The notes under the pieces: generated by a model
The model's database searches: none
Seen by the model: the letters and a program-made list of their open reading frames with translations, nothing else
Told to the model about the DNA's origin: nothing
Shown: positions 36,204 through 43,770 of the stretch, piece after piece
How the letters are laid out: each line of letters begins with the position of its first letter
Numbering within the stretch: the first letter of the stretch is position 1
Made by a program: the position numbers and the translations under genes
Assembly (NCBI RefSeq): GCF_018861755.1
Contig: NZ_JAHLEF010000033.1
Span: 1-55,512, forward strand
Direction of reading: 5' to 3'
DNA from: Clostridium sp. CF012
GTDB lineage: Bacteria; Bacillota; Clostridia; Clostridiales; Clostridiaceae
Length of the DNA: 55,512 bases

Positions 36204-36229
36204 CAAAAAACTGCATTTTTAAATACAGT
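36204..36229 (-). terminator. Terminator of the NUDIX gene
   Basis: On the minus strand ACTGTATTT pairs with AAATGCAGT (one mismatch) and is followed by TTTTTTG, about 42 bp past the NUDIX stop. Confidence 0.6.
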
Positions 36230-36270
36230 CTCAATTGCGCAATATAAGAATGTTGTGTAGTAGTTTGGTA

Positions 36271-36810
36271 CTAAAAATGCTTATACTGTGTGCAATCCAT
36301 TTTAATTTCCTCAAACAATTCGTCAATGTATGTATATTGTTCCCATGTTGTGAATGTTCCCTCGTCAATCATACGGTTAATTTCATCACGGCTTGCCCAC
36401 ATTGCATTGCAGGTTTCATCAGGAGCAAGAATTACGGTTGATATGTCTACATTTTGCCGAAATAACCAAACATCAGCCAAACCGCGACATTCAACGTCGC
36501 TACACGGTAAGTGATGTTGAATCATTCGTCCGTTCTGCGGCTCAAGAATAATACCTAATTCTTCTTTTGCTTCTTTCAATGCCGTAGTCAAGCTATCATC
36601 GCCCGCAACCGCATTTCCGCCCGTACATTCCCACATATTTGGGAACGTCTTGTTCGGAGACCTTTGCGATATAAGGTATTCACCGTTGTCGTTCTCAATC
36701 CAAACATAAACCTCAAGGTGAAATTCGCCTTTGTTCATGGGCTTGCCACGCTCGTGAACACGTCCTGTTACATTACCGTTTTTATCTAATATATCCCAAA
36801 GTTCAACCAA
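36271..36810 (-). CDS. NUDIX hydrolase (YfcD/isopentenyl-isomerase-like subgroup)
   Basis: 179 residues. The opening ELWDILDKNGNVTGRVHERG and the Nudix box CTGGNAVAGDDSLTTALKEA plus KEELGI belong to the subgroup that includes YfcD and isopentenyl-diphosphate isomerase-like proteins. The box has aspartate at the first acidic position and KEAKEE in place of REUXEE, as in this subgroup. The substrate is unknown. Codons here are clearly richer in G and C than in the neighbours (for example the stretch around 36570-36640), which suggests transfer. Start TTG, with GGAGG seven bases upstream. A palindromic operator lies in the promoter. Confidence 0.85.
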   Translation of the reverse strand: MVELWDILDKNGNVTGRVHERGKPMNKGEFHLEVYVWIENDNGEYLISQRSPNKTFPNMWECTGGNAVAGDDSLTTALKEAKEELGIILEPQNGRMIQHHLPCSDVECRGLADVWLFRQNVDISTVILAPDETCNAMWASRDEINRMIDEGTFTTWEQYTYIDELFEEIKMDCTQYKHF

Positions 36811-36827
36811 GTTTATTCCTCCATTCG

Positions 36828-36844
36828 TGTACGTTATACGTACA
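36828..36844. promoter_or_regulatory. Operator-like palindrome upstream of the NUDIX gene
   Basis: TGTACGT TAT ACGTACA: perfect 7-base arms with a 3-base centre, 18-34 bases upstream of the TTG start. Size and symmetry suit a dimeric repressor, not a terminator. Confidence 0.6.
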
Positions 36845-37111
36845 AAATATAAATAATAAGTGCTTCGTCATAATCTACGAGTACGACATAAAGCATTTAT
36901 TTAATTATACTATTACTACCTTAAATTGGATATAAAGAAATCCTGTTTTATTTATTATCCTGTTGTTTTTTAGAGCCTATACCTATTACAGGTAACATTA
37001 AACAGAATTATTGAATGGTGTTACACATTGGCTTATGACCCTTACCCAATAAACTAGACACTCTAAACTCGTATTATCTCTTGTTTTCGTACAATGACTT
37101 AATATTTCAAT

Positions 37112-37960
37112 TTAAGCTACTTTAGCTTTTCGATTAGCTTTATTATAATAGTCTTCAGGTGTCACATATCCATTTGAGGCGTGGATTCGCTGTCGATTAT
37201 AAAATACCTCAACATATTCAAATACAGCTGCACGGGCTTCTTCACGAGTTCTAAAGTGGGTACCATAGAGCCATTCACATTTTAATTTACCCCAGAAAGA
37301 TTCCATTGGTGCATTATCCCAACAGTTACCTTTTCGGGACATGCTACATGTAAAACCATACTTTTTAATCAAATTTTGGTAGTCATAAGAACAGTACTGC
37401 GAGCCTCTATCAGAGTGTAAAATGACGTTTGAAGGCTTACCAGCACGTAGATATGCCGAATTCAACGCATCAATAACTAAGTCCTTTGTCATTCTTTCAC
37501 TCATGGACAATCCAACAATTTTTTGTCCACATAAATCCAATATTCCAGCGATATAAAGCCATCCTTCATCTGTCCACAGGTAGGTGATATCACTTACCAT
37601 TTTTTCATTAGGTTTATCCACAGAAAAGTCGCGGTTAAGGATATTTTCTGCAACTGGAAGCTTATGATTAGAATTTGTAGTTGCTATAAATTTCTTTGAA
37701 ACCTTTGACTTTATGCCATTTTCACTCATAATATGTTCCACTCTTTTATGATTAATAGGAGATTTGCTTTTGGTGTTTAATATCCGTGTAATTTTTGTTG
37801 AACCGTAAACTTTCTTGCTTTTAACATGGATATCACTAATTTCCTTTAATAGAAGACTATTTGCTTGTGATCTCATACTTTCTGGACGTTTCTCCCATGC
37901 ATAGTAGCTGCTCCTAGAAACTGATAGGACCATGCATAGCTTCGCTATATGGTAGTTCAT
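37112..37960 (-). CDS. IS3-family transposase OrfB (DDE integrase domain)
   Basis: 282 residues from the first ATG. The retroviral-type integrase core carries the DDE residues in SDITYLWTDEGWLYIAGIL, VILHSDRGSQYCS and NCWDNAPMESFWGKLK. The C-terminal EVFYNRQRIHASNGYVTPED is diagnostic of IS3. The frame remains open upstream through SGSLLREKPQIKRFLFIKAN to the slippery site in orfA, so the active enzyme is expected to be a -1 frameshift fusion OrfAB. The ATG itself has no convincing ribosome binding site, supporting that. Confidence 0.94.
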   Translation of the reverse strand: MNYHIAKLCMVLSVSRSSYYAWEKRPESMRSQANSLLLKEISDIHVKSKKVYGSTKITRILNTKSKSPINHKRVEHIMSENGIKSKVSKKFIATTNSNHKLPVAENILNRDFSVDKPNEKMVSDITYLWTDEGWLYIAGILDLCGQKIVGLSMSERMTKDLVIDALNSAYLRAGKPSNVILHSDRGSQYCSYDYQNLIKKYGFTCSMSRKGNCWDNAPMESFWGKLKCEWLYGTHFRTREEARAAVFEYVEVFYNRQRIHASNGYVTPEDYYNKANRKAKVA

Positions 37961-37989
37961 GCGATTAGCCTTGATAAATAGAAATCTCT

Positions 37990-38277
37990 TTATTTGAGGT
38001 TTCTCGCGAAGTAGGCTGCCGCTTTTTTTAATATATCATTCTCCTCTTTGAGGTCCCTATTTTCTTTTTCAAGCTTATGTAGTTTTTCATCTTCTGGGCT
38101 TAAGTGTCCACTACCTATAAATGGAGCCTTAGGAGATTTTCTATACTTATTTACCCAGCCCTGCATTGTAGTGGGCTTAACACCTAAATCAGCAGCTACT
38201 TTTGACATTGGTTCTCCTGTTTTATCTAATCTCTTTACCGCTTCCATTTTAAATTCAGCACTATAACTTTTATTCAT
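37990..38277 (-). CDS. IS3-family transposase OrfA (HTH protein)
   Basis: About 95 residues from the ATG at 38277 (GGGTGG upstream). The N-terminus is a helix-turn-helix, YSAEFKMEAVKRLDKTGEPM with KVAADLGVKPTTMQGWV, and the C-terminus a leucine-zipper-like helix (KLEKENRDLKEENDILKKAA). It ends AAAYFARNLK. The run A-AAA-AAG in the codons for LKKA is the usual -1 frameshift site that joins OrfA to OrfB. It binds the element's ends and restrains transposition when made alone. Confidence 0.92.
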   Translation of the reverse strand: MNKSYSAEFKMEAVKRLDKTGEPMSKVAADLGVKPTTMQGWVNKYRKSPKAPFIGSGHLSPEDEKLHKLEKENRDLKEENDILKKAAAYFARNLK

Positions 38278-38481
38278 ATAAACCATCCACCCTTCATTTT
38301 TAGTATAGCACGAGTTCCTCGTGTCTAACAAAGGGGGTATGGGTCATTATGTTATGACTGCATTTGCTGCCTGTTCCAGGTTGCTTATATCGTGTTTCCT
38401 AATACTATAGTATTTTGAATCACTTATTTGCAATCTTTACTACGCAGTGTGAAAAAAACGTGCACTACTAATCAAAACTAA

Positions 38482-38512
38482 TGTTCTTTGAAAACTAAAT
38501 ATTGCGGTATTT
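38482..38512 (+). repeat. boxA-like leader motif with CGGTATTT, copy 1
   Basis: TGTTCTTTGAAAACT followed by AAATATTGCGGTATTTAA recurs at 45016-45046 (TGCTCTTTGAAAACT, ACATAATACGGTATTTAA). TGYTCTTTGAAAA resembles the boxA antitermination signal of rRNA leaders. A TATAAT (38543-38548) lies downstream of it, so transcription through it is not certain. Confidence 0.45.
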
Positions 38513-38587
38513 AAAATAAAAACACTGGTATGAAAAATATGTTATAATTTCCATATAATTATGTTGTATTAAAGGATGGTGGTTTAT

Positions 38588-39502
38588 ATGGATTATAAAA
38601 AACAGCATTGGATACCTCAATCATATCTAGAAGAATGGTGTGACCCTAATACTCCTAAGGCGTATGATAAGTATGTATGGAGATTCAAATCCGATGGAAG
38701 TGATCCGAAAAAAAAAGCTCCGAAAAACATTTTTTTCGAACCTGACATGTATACAATTCAGTTAAAAGATGGAACAAGAATTTTAGATATTGAACACGGT
38801 TTGGCTGGTTTAGAAAATACTTTTGCAAATATACGAACAAATTGTCTAGCTAAACATAAGGAAATTAATCATGAAGATCGAATTATGATCCTTGCGTTTA
38901 TTGCGGCTTCTTATAGTAGAACGCCGTCACGAAGAGAACATTATAAAAAGCAATGGGGAAGCGCTTTGGATTTAATGAATTTCATGAAGAAAGATATGGA
39001 AGGAGCATCTCCAGAGCGAAGAAAAGCAATGGAATCTCTAGGACCTTTATCTGAAGATAGTCCTAAATTTAGTATGGAAGAAGTAAGTAGAATTGCAAAA
39101 GATCCCTTGCAAGAAACACTTATTCCATCCATAAATGCACTAACAGCAGCATTTATGCCAATGAATCTTAGTATTTTATGTACAAATAATAATGTTGGTT
39201 TTATTACATCTGATGCGCCATGTGTGTGGTTTGACCCAAAAGCTTATGAAAGACCAGCTATGTATAGAAGTCCAGGCTTAGCATATCCTAGAATTGAAAT
39301 AACATTACCAATTTCACCGAAACAAAAGGCACTCTTGTCGTGGGCGCCTTTAAATGATTACATTAACATTTCGGATGATATGTTAGATAATTCTAATAGA
39401 ACAACAAGATTTTATGCGCATGAATACTTTATAGTAAATCGTAATTATACTAAAGAAATATGGTTTGATCCAGGAAAACCGCCAGATGGTTATAAGGAAT
39501 AA
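38588..39502 (+). CDS. DUF4238 domain protein
   Basis: 304 residues. MDYKKQHWIPQSYLEEWCDP is the hallmark opening of DUF4238 (H-x-[IV]-P-x-x-[YF]-L). ENTFANIRTN, IMILAFIAASYSRTPSRREH and GFITSDAPCVWFDP with ITLPISPKQKALLSW follow, as in the family. No catalytic role has been assigned to DUF4238, though members are common in defence islands and next to toxin-like genes. I use the ATG at 38588 because it is better spaced from AAAGGATGGTGG than the ATG four codons upstream. The FRG-domain gene follows on the same strand after 143 bp, suggesting a two-gene unit. Confidence 0.82.
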   Translation: MDYKKQHWIPQSYLEEWCDPNTPKAYDKYVWRFKSDGSDPKKKAPKNIFFEPDMYTIQLKDGTRILDIEHGLAGLENTFANIRTNCLAKHKEINHEDRIMILAFIAASYSRTPSRREHYKKQWGSALDLMNFMKKDMEGASPERRKAMESLGPLSEDSPKFSMEEVSRIAKDPLQETLIPSINALTAAFMPMNLSILCTNNNVGFITSDAPCVWFDPKAYERPAMYRSPGLAYPRIEITLPISPKQKALLSWAPLNDYINISDDMLDNSNRTTRFYAHEYFIVNRNYTKEIWFDPGKPPDGYKE

Positions 39503-39645
39503 TAACATTTACTTTGTATTACAAATATACTCCGATGAAACTTACAAATAAATTATACCACCATATATAAAAATACCATTTTTACAGAATTATAGATAGA
39601 TAGCTTTTATAGTTAAGGATTATTATCATGAAGGAGGATTATAGT

Positions 39646-40371
39646 ATGAGTTCATGGACAAGCTTTATAAATAAAATTGAATCAAAAATTAATGTGCTTG
39701 ATGCAAAGGGTTGCGACGTTCCATTTTTCAGAGGACATAGTATTTCAAGCTGGCCATTATTACCAAGTATTTTTCGTATTCCAAATAGATTTGCTGGTCT
39801 GGAATCAGTATTATATTATGAATTTCATTCTTATTCGGCTCAGTTACTTTTAGGCAAGGTCACATCGTGGGACATACTTTTCGAAATGAGACACCATGGA
39901 GTGCCAACTAGATTGTTGGATTGGTCAGAGAACTTTGCTGTTGCATTATACTTTGCTTTAAATGGAAATGATACTGCTTTAAATCCGTGTATTTGGATGT
40001 TGGACCCTTTTGCATTAAATACACAATCAACCGGAAAAGAATCAATTTTAGTGCCTGAATTAGATATTGAAGTAAATTATTATGATGATTTTATTAAAAA
40101 AATCACAATACAAAATAAGGACCCTATAGCAATTTATCCCAAGAAACAAAGTCCTAGAGTATTTGCACAAAAGGGCGTTTTTACTATCTTTGGAAGTAAT
40201 GAAAAACCTTTAGAAAAGTTATATCCAACTTGTTTAACAAAATTTGAGATACCAATAGATGCTATTCCAGAAGCTAATACATTTCTTAAACTAGCAGGTA
40301 TTGATGAATTTAGTATTTATCCAGATTTAGATGGATTAGCTCGTTTATTAATTAAAAAGCATTGTACATAA
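39646..40371 (+). CDS. FRG-domain protein
   Basis: 241 residues. The FRG domain is recognised by VPFFRGHSISSWPLLPSIFR near the N-terminus and the conserved block MRHHGVPTRLLDWSENFAVA followed by LYFALNGND. The remainder (PCIWMLDPFALN, PRVFAQKGVFTIFG, LTKFEIP) continues the fold, which resembles ADP-ribosyl-transferase-like or nucleotide-binding folds, but no activity is established. The start at 39646 is set by AAGGAGG nine bases upstream; the ATG six codons earlier overlaps that site. It is the second gene of the pair with DUF4238. A toxin or defence effector role is possible. Confidence 0.85.
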   Translation: MSSWTSFINKIESKINVLDAKGCDVPFFRGHSISSWPLLPSIFRIPNRFAGLESVLYYEFHSYSAQLLLGKVTSWDILFEMRHHGVPTRLLDWSENFAVALYFALNGNDTALNPCIWMLDPFALNTQSTGKESILVPELDIEVNYYDDFIKKITIQNKDPIAIYPKKQSPRVFAQKGVFTIFGSNEKPLEKLYPTCLTKFEIPIDAIPEANTFLKLAGIDEFSIYPDLDGLARLLIKKHCT

Positions 40372-40440
40372 ATAAAAACTTCAGTGCCATTAACAATGTT
40401 CATAGTTTTTACATTTAATGCTGTAAACTTAGCCACGGTT

Positions 40441-40960
40441 TTTTCAACAGAATTTTAGATTAACAATTACTGATAGCACATTTTTAGCTTATACAAGAGG
40501 TGCTACTGTAAGATCATCGCCTTTGGTAACATAATCCCTGAAGATGTTAAATATCTGTCTGATCCATTTAATCTTGTTATTTGGGCATTTGCAGTTATTG
40601 CAACTCCTGCGCTAAGAGTTAGCACAACTACTATTTTTCTAATACTTCTTTCTTAATAAAAACTTATGGCTATTGCATTAGATGTGCCACAATAGTTACT
40701 ACTTCATCGGTTCTTTGTACTGGTATTTTTAAGATTAACTCATAGAATTACTGTGTACTTAGAATTTACTTTTGTTAGGAGCCCACATGGATTTGAAGTA
40801 TTCTTAGCACCGTTAAGAGCATTCTTTGGTGGGGTTTTAGGTACAGGACCAAAAACTACAGTTTCTGGTCATGTAGGAGTTATATGAGCTTTTTTCACGA
40901 TTGGTTGTAGATTAATCGGTAGAATATATCATTAATTTTCCAAATAAAATTAAAAAGCCA
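40441..40960 (+). pseudogene. Degenerate membrane-protein remnant, unidentified
   Basis: A 520-bp stretch in which pieces of plausible protein appear in different frames, broken by stops: FRLTITDSTFLAYTRGATVR, then IAFGNIIPEDVKYLSDPFNL with VIWAFAVIATPALRVSTTTI, then GFEVFLAPLRAFFGGVLGTG with PKTTVSGHVGV. The hydrophobic middle suggests a membrane protein. I do not recognise the family. The surrounding 40372-41164 holds no intact gene. Confidence 0.35.
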
Positions 40961-41164
40961 CATCAAAACTAATAGCTCATGATACGACTTTTTTTTGAAT
41001 GTAAGTATCATATATATTAAGCATACACTTTGTGAAATGAGGTGTAACCTTACGAAAGTACTTCACCTTTTAAGTATTCTCGCAGATAATAATACAAGGT
41101 CTTATATATCCAATGTCCACTTAGCTTTTTATCTAGAAAAATTGTTGTAAAGTTATATCTTACT

Positions 41165-41443
41165 TCAAAACTTTTTACTCCGTTCCATATTTAATGAACT
41201 GTATGCCAACTTTTTATCTTCCGATGCTGTGAAAATAACATAAAATACACTTTTAGTTGCAAGTAAATTCACTTCATCTTCTGTCATTGCATACTTATTT
41301 GTAATTGTATATTTAGAATTATTTGCGGTGGATGCTCTCACTATCTTTGACCACAGAACAATCCCTGATGTAGTTAAATAAACTACGAGGATTAAGCCAC
41401 AAACTAATTTTTTAACAATTTTTACAATTCTTTTTCTATTCAT
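41165..41443 (-). CDS. Hypothetical single-span membrane or exported protein
   Basis: 92 residues from the ATG at 41443 (GGGG eight bases upstream). A basic N-terminus (NRKRIVKIVKK) is followed by one hydrophobic segment (LVCGLILVVYLTTSGIVLW), as in a signal anchor or an uncleaved signal peptide. The outside portion has ANNSKYTITNKYAMTEDEVN and a short C-terminus. No family is recognised. It stands alone downstream of the phage terminase gene's terminator. Confidence 0.5.
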   Translation of the reverse strand: MNRKRIVKIVKKLVCGLILVVYLTTSGIVLWSKIVRASTANNSKYTITNKYAMTEDEVNLLATKSVFYVIFTASEDKKLAYSSLNMERSKKF

Positions 41444-41520
41444 TTTCAAACCCCTATTTAATTCTTATAACATATTATATGCAAACACTTTAATGCTTCT
41501 TCCCATTTAAGATAATAAAA

Positions 41521-41550
41521 AGTACCACACTATTTGAATAATGCGGTACT
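41521..41550 (-). terminator. Terminator of the terminase gene
   Basis: On the minus strand AGTACCGCA pairs with TGTGGTACT and is followed by TTTTTATT. It belongs to the same sequence family as the hairpins at 44911 and 45392 (CCGYATWATTCA loop side). Confidence 0.65.
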
Positions 41551-41585
41551 AAGTAATTTAAAACTTCAATAGCTTATTTAGGTTT

Positions 41586-42053
41586 TTATGCTCTTAGCAT
41601 CTCTTTGAGCTCTTCTGTAGTAAATCCACTAAGATCATATTTGGTAGAAGTTTCACCTGTCACATTTATATTACTATCTATGTCCTTACGATCTCTCCAC
41701 TCTTTAGGCTTACGGTTCTTTAGCCAAAAAATCATTGATGTAGGATCCGCAGCTACTTCTTTAGTAACTTCTGTAGTAGTACTTATCCCAGCTGCATTAG
41801 TAGTGGTCTTATATTCTATATATGAGTAGCCTGTAGCTCTTTTCTTTAAAGCATTCTCTACTTCTATGTCTGCAACTTCCTTACCATCCTTTAGGGCTTC
41901 TACTAACTCTACATGCTCCACCTTATATTTAGATAAAGTAGATACACCTATACCCAAGTTTTTAGCAATCTGTTCTTCTATAAGTCCATCTCTGCACCAG
42001 GCTTCTATTAATAATAATTTATCTTTAACTTCCTCCCACCTACTTTTACACAT
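41586..42053 (-). CDS. Phage terminase small subunit-like protein
   Basis: 155 residues. The N-terminal helix-turn-helix (LIEAWCRDGLIEEQIAKNLG, GVSTLSKYKVEH) and the central EVADIEVENALKKRATGYSY with PTSMIFWLKNRKPKEWRDRK are typical of small terminase subunits in Firmicutes phages, where the protein recognises the packaging start and recruits the large subunit. No large subunit, portal or other structural gene follows, so this is an orphan of a decayed prophage. ATG with AGGGGGAAGG upstream. Confidence 0.8.
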   Translation of the reverse strand: MCKSRWEEVKDKLLLIEAWCRDGLIEEQIAKNLGIGVSTLSKYKVEHVELVEALKDGKEVADIEVENALKKRATGYSYIEYKTTTNAAGISTTTEVTKEVAADPTSMIFWLKNRKPKEWRDRKDIDSNINVTGETSTKYDLSGFTTEELKEMLRA

Positions 42054-42219
42054 TAGCCTTCCCCCTTACAACTTCTTTTACCTCTATTTCACACTATAAG
42101 CCATGTAATATCAACTCTAAGCCACTCTTGTACGTCATGTGTATAATTTAGCTACAATTATCTATTGTCTTTCTAGAAGGCCATATGATGCGTTTTGTCT
42201 TTCCGTGCTCTTTTTCTAT

Positions 42220-42500
42220 TCAATTACAGCGTAGTAGGTTATTCTCTTGTTGGAGTTCCCTAGTAATCATTTCATTAACTGGGTTTTCTTCTAAAAAGGT
42301 TTTTCTTTCTTCTTGGGGAATATCTAAAAGTGCGAATATCTTAGATTGGTTCAAATCCGTCAACGTTGACATATTGGGAAATTCTGTAGCAATTTGCATA
42401 AACCAGTTCTTGCACCTATATCTACTTTATCTTCAAGCTGCTTAGCAAACTCTCCATGAGGCAAACTTTTTTTTACGATTACTAACCTTTTACTAATTCC
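42220..42500 (-). pseudogene. Phage DUF3102 protein remnant
   Basis: Fragments ISKRLVIVKKSLPHGEFAKQ and LEDKVDIGART, then after a frameshift FMQIATEFPNMSTLTDLNQS, KIFALLDIPQEERKTFLEEN and MITRELQQENNLLRCN. These match the N-terminal half of phage DUF3102 proteins (LPHGEW...RELQ). The start is lost and the frame breaks near 42400. Confidence 0.65.
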
Positions 42501-42511
42501 TAGTGTAAACG

Positions 42512-42547
42512 AAAAGCGGCTTAGCCTTAATTAGCTCAACCGCCTTT
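42512..42547 (-). terminator. Possible terminator of the HNH gene
   Basis: GCGG (42515-42518) pairs with CCGC (42540-42543) with extra pairing inside (GGCTTAGCC). On the minus strand it ends with TTTTCGTTT, 34 bp past the HNH stop. Confidence 0.45.
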
Positions 42548-42580
42548 TATCGTACTTTTAAATAGCTTTAGTCAGATTAG

Positions 42581-43015
42581 TTACTCTTTTATTTTTGGTA
42601 CGTTTTTAGGAATATTTTTATTGTTTTTAATCATATCAATAACTTCTTCTATTGAAAATGGTTCCTTTCTTCTTTGCAGTATTAAATGACAATTAGGACA
42701 TACTGGACGTAAATCCACCCGAGCATTAACTATATGTTTTTCAGTATTTTTACTTAATTGGTTTAAGTGATGTACATGTATTAAGCCTTTACCGACTTCG
42801 CCATATGTTTCTTCAAAATTAAATTCACATATATCACACTTTGCTCCATAAATCTCAATACACCGGTCCCTTGCTTTTTTAGACCTAGCAGAACGTTTTG
42901 TATGAGTTTCTGTTCTCCCACCTTCGCTTGAATTATTTGAACCTGAATTGTTCATTTCATTTTCATCTTCATTTAAAAATCCATTTACATACAAGAAGTT
43001 ATCTTCTTCATCCAC
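42581..43015 (-). CDS. HNH endonuclease, probably 5'-truncated
   Basis: 144 residues from a GTG that has no ribosome binding site. The HNH nuclease is complete: CDICEFNFEE, GLIHVHHLNQLSKNT (the HH pair), VDLRPVCPNCHLILQRR (N and H with the second zinc knuckle). An acidic, serine/asparagine-rich linker precedes it. The same frame stays open upstream for about 20 codons (SDVELNVFSEKNLWNEIYLV) until it hits the palindromic repeat at 43089, where it ends in a stop. So the original N-terminal domain was probably lost when the repeat or its junction formed. May still be expressed; activity uncertain. Confidence 0.7.
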   Translation of the reverse strand: MDEEDNFLYVNGFLNEDENEMNNSGSNNSSEGGRTETHTKRSARSKKARDRCIEIYGAKCDICEFNFEETYGEVGKGLIHVHHLNQLSKNTEKHIVNARVDLRPVCPNCHLILQRRKEPFSIEEVIDMIKNNKNIPKNVPKIKE

Positions 43016-43088
43016 TAAGTAAATTTCATTCCATAAGTTTTTTTCACTAAATACATTTAATTCAACATCTGATATTATTGATTTATAA

Positions 43089-43156
43089 CAAATTCACTTC
43101 GCTCATAAACACCCTCGAGGGTCGTGAACAAATTGTGAACTCAATTTGTTTTGCTA
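43089..43156 (-). repeat. Palindromic repeat element, copy A
   Basis: 68 bp nearly identical to 44757-44829 in the same orientation, including ATTCACTTCGCTCATAAACA, CCCTCGAGGG and GTGAACAAATTGTGAACTCA. It abuts the truncated 5' end of the HNH gene. Confidence 0.85.
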
Positions 43157-43382
43157 TACACTAATTATATATTATTTAACAATAAATCAAAAAACAAAAG
43201 TGCATTTTATACCATAATTAGGTATAAAACACACCTTTTATTAAAATAAATATTAATAATTTAAATCATAATTTTTACCCTGTATTTGATCGTATTTATA
43301 AGAGGTTTAATAAAAAAAATTCACTACTTACATTTAATGGTTCTGTTAGGTTGATGGCTATGCTACGACCTCGGGAGACGTT

Positions 43383-43403
43383 ACAATAACTGGAAGTTAT
43401 TGT
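43383..43403. other. Perfect hairpin after the small membrane-protein gene
   Basis: ACAATAACT GGA AGTTATTGT: 9-bp perfect stem beginning right after the stop of the gene at 43407 (minus strand). No U-tract, so termination is uncertain. The remaining gap 43157-43382 shows nothing else. Confidence 0.5.
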
Positions 43404-43406
43404 TTG

Positions 43407-43715
43407 CTACGTTGTAGCAGCAATACTATTTTGATTCAATCTATTTAATAAGTATAACTGCATAGGCAGTATTGGTATGGAAATATTATATATGAGTATG
43501 GCAGTTTTTGAATCCTTTAGCATTAAAACTAATGAACTAATTATAAATATTGTTATAAAAAAACTAGCTGCAAATATAAAATAGTTAGTTTTTCCTATAA
43601 GCATATATATACCTAATTGACAAAGTAAATATGCTACTAAAATTAATATTTTATATTTTAATAAGTACTCTAAATATTCTTTTGACCCGTCTTTAATATC
43701 CTTTAGTAAATTCAT
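43407..43715 (-). CDS. Hypothetical multi-span membrane protein
   Basis: 102 residues with four hydrophobic segments (ILILVAYLLCQLGIYMLI; YFIFAASFFITIFIISSLVL; ILIYNISIPILPMQLYLL), short charged ends and no recognisable family. ATG with AGAGGTAATAA upstream. It follows the CarF-type desaturase gene by 55 bp on the same strand and may be cotranscribed with it. A membrane partner for the desaturase is a guess. Confidence 0.5.
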   Translation of the reverse strand: MNLLKDIKDGSKEYLEYLLKYKILILVAYLLCQLGIYMLIGKTNYFIFAASFFITIFIISSLVLMLKDSKTAILIYNISIPILPMQLYLLNRLNQNSIAATT

Positions 43716-43770
43716 TTATTACCTCTTGGTATATCTATGATGTACTGAACAATTATGAATTGTTCATGTT

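Larger units (their letters stand above)
37036..38346 (-). mobile_element. Complete IS3-family insertion sequence (IS150-like)
   Basis: 1,311 bp. The ends are imperfect inverted repeats starting TG and ending CA: TGACCCTTACCCAATAAACT at the left, and TGACCCATACCCCCTTTGTT when the right end is read on the minus strand, both continuing to TAGACAC. The flanking bases are TTA on each side, a 3-bp target duplication as expected for this family. It carries orfA and orfB on the minus strand with a slippery heptamer between them. It appears intact. Confidence 0.9.

Noticed and set aside
38482-38496. rRNA operon leader fragment
   Set aside because: Only the boxA-like core is present; no rRNA sequence follows at either copy.
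42360-42375. Palindrome GTCAACGTTGAC, with a similar GCCAACGTTGGC near 36125
   Set aside because: The first lies inside the DUF3102 remnant and is explained by codons (STLTD). The similarity is too short to call a shared element.
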